From Candidatus Iainarchaeum sp. (GTDB lineage: Archaea; Micrarchaeota; Micrarchaeia; Anstonellales; Bilamarchaeaceae): a stretch of 16,284 nucleotides of DNA. Shown piece by piece: positions 13,985 through 16,284 of this stretch (position 1 is the first letter of the stretch; each line of letters begins with the position of its first letter). The position numbers and the translations under genes are program-made. The notes beneath the pieces are model-generated. The model had not been told where the DNA came from. It worked only from the letters and a program-made list of their open reading frames with translations, and ran no database searches. Where the stretch lies: the NCBI GenBank assembly GCA_028711485.1, contig JAQTSF010000006.1, forward strand, positions 1 through 16,284. Direction: 5' to 3'.

Positions 13985-14033
13985 AGAAGATAAATTATAT
14001 ACTAAGATATAATTTAAAAGGTTATTAAAGAAA
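13985..14033. promoter_or_regulatory. Divergent promoter of tRNA-Lys (minus) and alaS (plus)
   Basis: For alaS, AAATTATATAC (13992-14002) lies about 35 bases before ATG 14034, giving a leader of roughly ten bases. For tRNA-Lys, AAATTATATCTTAG on the minus strand (14015-14002) lies about 25 bases before the tRNA. Both boxes share 49 bases. Confidence 0.5.
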
Positions 14034-16214
14034 ATGGAAACTATGGATATAGACAAGAACGAGCTTAGAAGGCAATTTACAAAGGACTGGAAAAAACATT
14101 ATGATGTGCATGTCCTTAAAGAACACGGATTCTCCAGACAGCAGTGCAAAAAATGTAATAGATGGTTTTGGGCTCAAGAAGAAAGAGAATTTTGCGCAGA
14201 CGCTTCTTGTATAGGATATCGATTCATAGGAAATTCTCCATGTAAAAGAAAATTGGAATATGTTGAAGCATGGAAAGAAATAGAAAAATATTTTATAAAA
14301 CACGGACACAAATCACTAAAACCTTATCCTACGGTTGCAAGATGGAGAGATGATTTATATTTTACAGTTGCATCAATAAATAACTTCCAGCCATATGTAG
14401 TAAGTGGCGAACTCCCACCTCCTGCAAATCCACTTATCATTCCCCAACCATGCATACGATTTCCGGATATAAGTAATGTAGGGGTAAGCGGAAGGCACTA
14501 CACTAATTTTGTAATGATCGGACAGCATGCATTTAATACAAAAAAAACAGGGATGTTCTATTGGAAAGATGAAGCTTTGGGTCATGACATCCATTTTATG
14601 AAGGAATTAGGGATTCCAACCGAAAAATTAGTATTTATAGAAGATGTATGGGCAGGAGGAGGTAACTTCGGTCCATGTATTGAATACTTTGTAGATGGTC
14701 TTGAACTAGGAAACTGCGTTTTTATGCAGTATGAAATTGTAGAAGGAAAAACAAGAGAACTTAGTACCAAAGTAATTGATATGGGCGCAGGTTTGGAAAG
14801 ATTTCCTTGGATAACGCAGGGAACCCCAACAAGTTATAGTATTAATTTCAGAAGGACAGCAGATTTAATGAAAAAAATGACTGGGATAAAAGTTGATGAA
14901 AAAGCATATTTAGAATACGCCAAGCTCTCAGGAACACTTAATGCTGATGAGGTGGATATAGAAACAGAAAAGAGAAAAATAAGAAAGATTATTGGTGATG
15001 ATTTTGTAGAATCTCTTAAACCGCTTCAGGCAATTTATGCATCTGCAGACCACATATTAACTGTTTTATTCTCCTCTACAGACGGAATGCTTCCAAGTAA
15101 CTCCGGAGGAGGTTATAATTTAAGAATGGTTTTAAGAAGGGTTTTTGGTTTTGAAGAAGAATTTAATTTCTCTTTTGATTTTGATAAAATTATCCAAAGC
15201 CATGCAACCGAAAGAAAAGAAATATTCCCAAATCTTGAAAATGGAGTGGAAACAACTATAGATGTAATAAAAGAAGAAAAAAGGAAATATCTTGAAACAA
15301 AAGAAAAAGCTAAAGGAAAAGTTTCTTCTTTGCTTGCCAAGAAATCAATTTCAGATGAAGAATTTATACTATTATATAAAAGCCACGGAATACCACCTGA
15401 ATCTATTGTTGATGCTGCAAAAAAACAAGGAATTGAACTTGAAATTCCAAAAAGATTTTATGAGAGAATACAAGAAGGTGAAGGGGAACAAAAAATTGTA
15501 GAAGAAAAAGAAGAAATAGATGTAGAAAATGTTCCAAAAACAAAAAAACTATACTACACAGAAATAAAAAAATTCAAGGCTAAGGTAATTGCATTTTTAC
15601 ATAACCGATTTATTATTCTTGATCAAACTGCGTTCTATCCAGAAGGTGGAGGACAAACAGCAGATACTGGAACTATAAACAATTACAAAATAATAAATGT
15701 GATAAACGAAAAAGGTGTAGTCCTTCATGAAGTCAGCAAACAATCTGAAGTCAAAATTTTATCTGGTTCAGTTGTTGATTGTGACGTAGATATAGATAGG
15801 AGAAAAAAAATAACAAGGCACCACACCGCTGCGCATTTGGTCAATGCTGCTTGCAGAGAAATTCTTGGAAGACATATCTGGCAGGCAGGTTCACAAAAAG
15901 ATGAATATAAAGGCCATTTGGATGTAACTCACTATAAAAGAATAGAAGAATCGCAACTAAAAGAAATAGAATTGAAAGTTAATGAATATATACAAAGAAA
16001 TATTCCTATAGAAATAGAAATTTTAAATAGAAATGTCGCAGAGGAACAATATGGTTTTACTCTTTACCAGGGTGGGGCAGTTCCTGGAAAAGAACTAAGA
16101 ATTGTTAAAATTGGTGATATTGATGCAGAGGCTTGTGGAGGAACACACCACAATCTTAAAAGTACTGGAGAAATTGGTTGTTTTGTATTAGTTATCTCGA
16201 CTTGGAAGTCGTAG
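14034..16214 (+). CDS. alaS: Alanyl-tRNA synthetase, archaeal type, broken off before its C-terminal domain
   Basis: It charges tRNA-Ala. The archaeal N-terminal zinc module has Cys38, Cys41, Cys54 and Cys59. The class II core follows ([80 protein letters not shown]). The editing domain carries HHTAAH (596-601) and C701-GGT-H705, the HxxxH/CxxxH zinc site that clears mischarged Ser and Gly. The frame then runs GEIGCFVLV and ends in ISTWKS with a TAG, where the family continues with roughly 150 or more residues (DHHA1/C-Ala domain). The break coincides with the start of GC-rich sequence near 16194, so the stop is probably an artefact of the contig end rather than a short enzyme. ATG 14034 follows the TATA box; ATG 14043 is possible. 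Confidence 0.93.
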   Translation: METMDIDKNELRRQFTKDWKKHYDVHVLKEHGFSRQQCKKCNRWFWAQEEREFCADASCIGYRFIGNSPCKRKLEYVEAWKEIEKYFIKHGHKSLKPYPTVARWRDDLYFTVASINNFQPYVVSGELPPPANPLIIPQPCIRFPDISNVGVSGRHYTNFVMIGQHAFNTKKTGMFYWKDEALGHDIHFMKELGIPTEKLVFIEDVWAGGGNFGPCIEYFVDGLELGNCVFMQYEIVEGKTRELSTKVIDMGAGLERFPWITQGTPTSYSINFRRTADLMKKMTGIKVDEKAYLEYAKLSGTLNADEVDIETEKRKIRKIIGDDFVESLKPLQAIYASADHILTVLFSSTDGMLPSNSGGGYNLRMVLRRVFGFEEEFNFSFDFDKIIQSHATERKEIFPNLENGVETTIDVIKEEKRKYLETKEKAKGKVSSLLAKKSISDEEFILLYKSHGIPPESIVDAAKKQGIELEIPKRFYERIQEGEGEQKIVEEKEEIDVENVPKTKKLYYTEIKKFKAKVIAFLHNRFIILDQTAFYPEGGGQTADTGTINNYKIINVINEKGVVLHEVSKQSEVKILSGSVVDCDVDIDRRKKITRHHTAAHLVNAACREILGRHIWQAGSQKDEYKGHLDVTHYKRIEESQLKEIELKVNEYIQRNIPIEIEILNRNVAEEQYGFTLYQGGAVPGKELRIVKIGDIDAEACGGTHHNLKSTGEIGCFVLVISTWKS

Positions 16215-16282
16215 ATGCGCGCGGATTCTTCGGAGAGCCAGCCGCCTGACTGGTAGTGGAAGTTCTGCAGGTAATAGCGCGG
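16196..16282 (-). pseudogene. GC-rich fragment of a foreign protein, methyltransferase-like (probable chimeric contig end)
   Basis: The last ~90 bases are markedly richer in G and C than the rest of the window. On the minus strand they read without a stop as [29 protein letters not shown]. The YYLQNFHxQxxGWLSxxSAxxYDxQVE pattern resembles the N-terminus of bacterial class I SAM-dependent methyltransferases, from memory only. Codons are G/C-ending, unlike the host. It replaces the expected continuation of alaS. Confidence 0.45.
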
Positions 16283-16284
16283 GA

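Overview
The window reads as an AT-rich archaeon, probably a small-genome DPANN-type lineage. The lineage is inferred; the archaeal assignment rests on gene types and signals. The ThrRS and AlaRS are archaeal in type, with an endonuclease Q and a cyclic 2,3-diphosphoglycerate synthetase homologue. Shine-Dalgarno sites are GGTGA-like, starts are often near-leaderless behind TATA boxes, and two tRNA genes carry several introns outside the usual anticodon position. Genes are tightly packed, several overlapping by a few bases.

Layout. 1-3840 (minus strand) is a five-gene, translationally coupled cluster, in transcription order: a small AbrB-fold regulator, a HisG-like protein, a TyrRS/TrpRS-like protein without its catalytic signatures, an Asp/Glu racemase and hisS (cut by the window edge). 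3903-4213 is tRNA-Gln(TTG) with two introns. 4293-7225 (plus) holds a Yip1-like membrane protein, endonuclease Q, a small helical protein and a degenerate LAGLIDADG-fold protein. 7218-8321 (minus) is an unrecognised protein. 8429-10339 is thrS, convergent with a cDPG synthetase homologue (10336-11652). 11695-13614 is a large unrecognised protein with a coiled-coil tail. 13624-13984 (minus) is tRNA-Lys(CTT), apparently with introns in the D-stem, anticodon loop and T-loop. 14034 to the end is alaS, which breaks off abruptly: the last ~90 bases are GC-rich and read on the other strand as a fragment of an unrelated protein, so the contig end is probably chimeric.

Most worth a second look: (1) the minus-strand operon, where a HisG-like and a class I aaRS-like protein, both with altered active sites, sit beside a racemase and hisS; (2) the starts of its first three genes, where strong ribosome-binding sites point to start codons one frame away from the protein, and where two unrelated genes share a 17-base element just inside the start; (3) a ~58-base structured module shared by the 5' halves of two tRNA introns at different tRNA positions, suggesting intron mobility.

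How the genes connect: most recognisable ones serve translation (hisS, thrS, alaS, two tRNAs), with one DNA-repair nuclease and one metabolic enzyme. The operon and the tRNA introns are the parts ordinary housekeeping does not explain.
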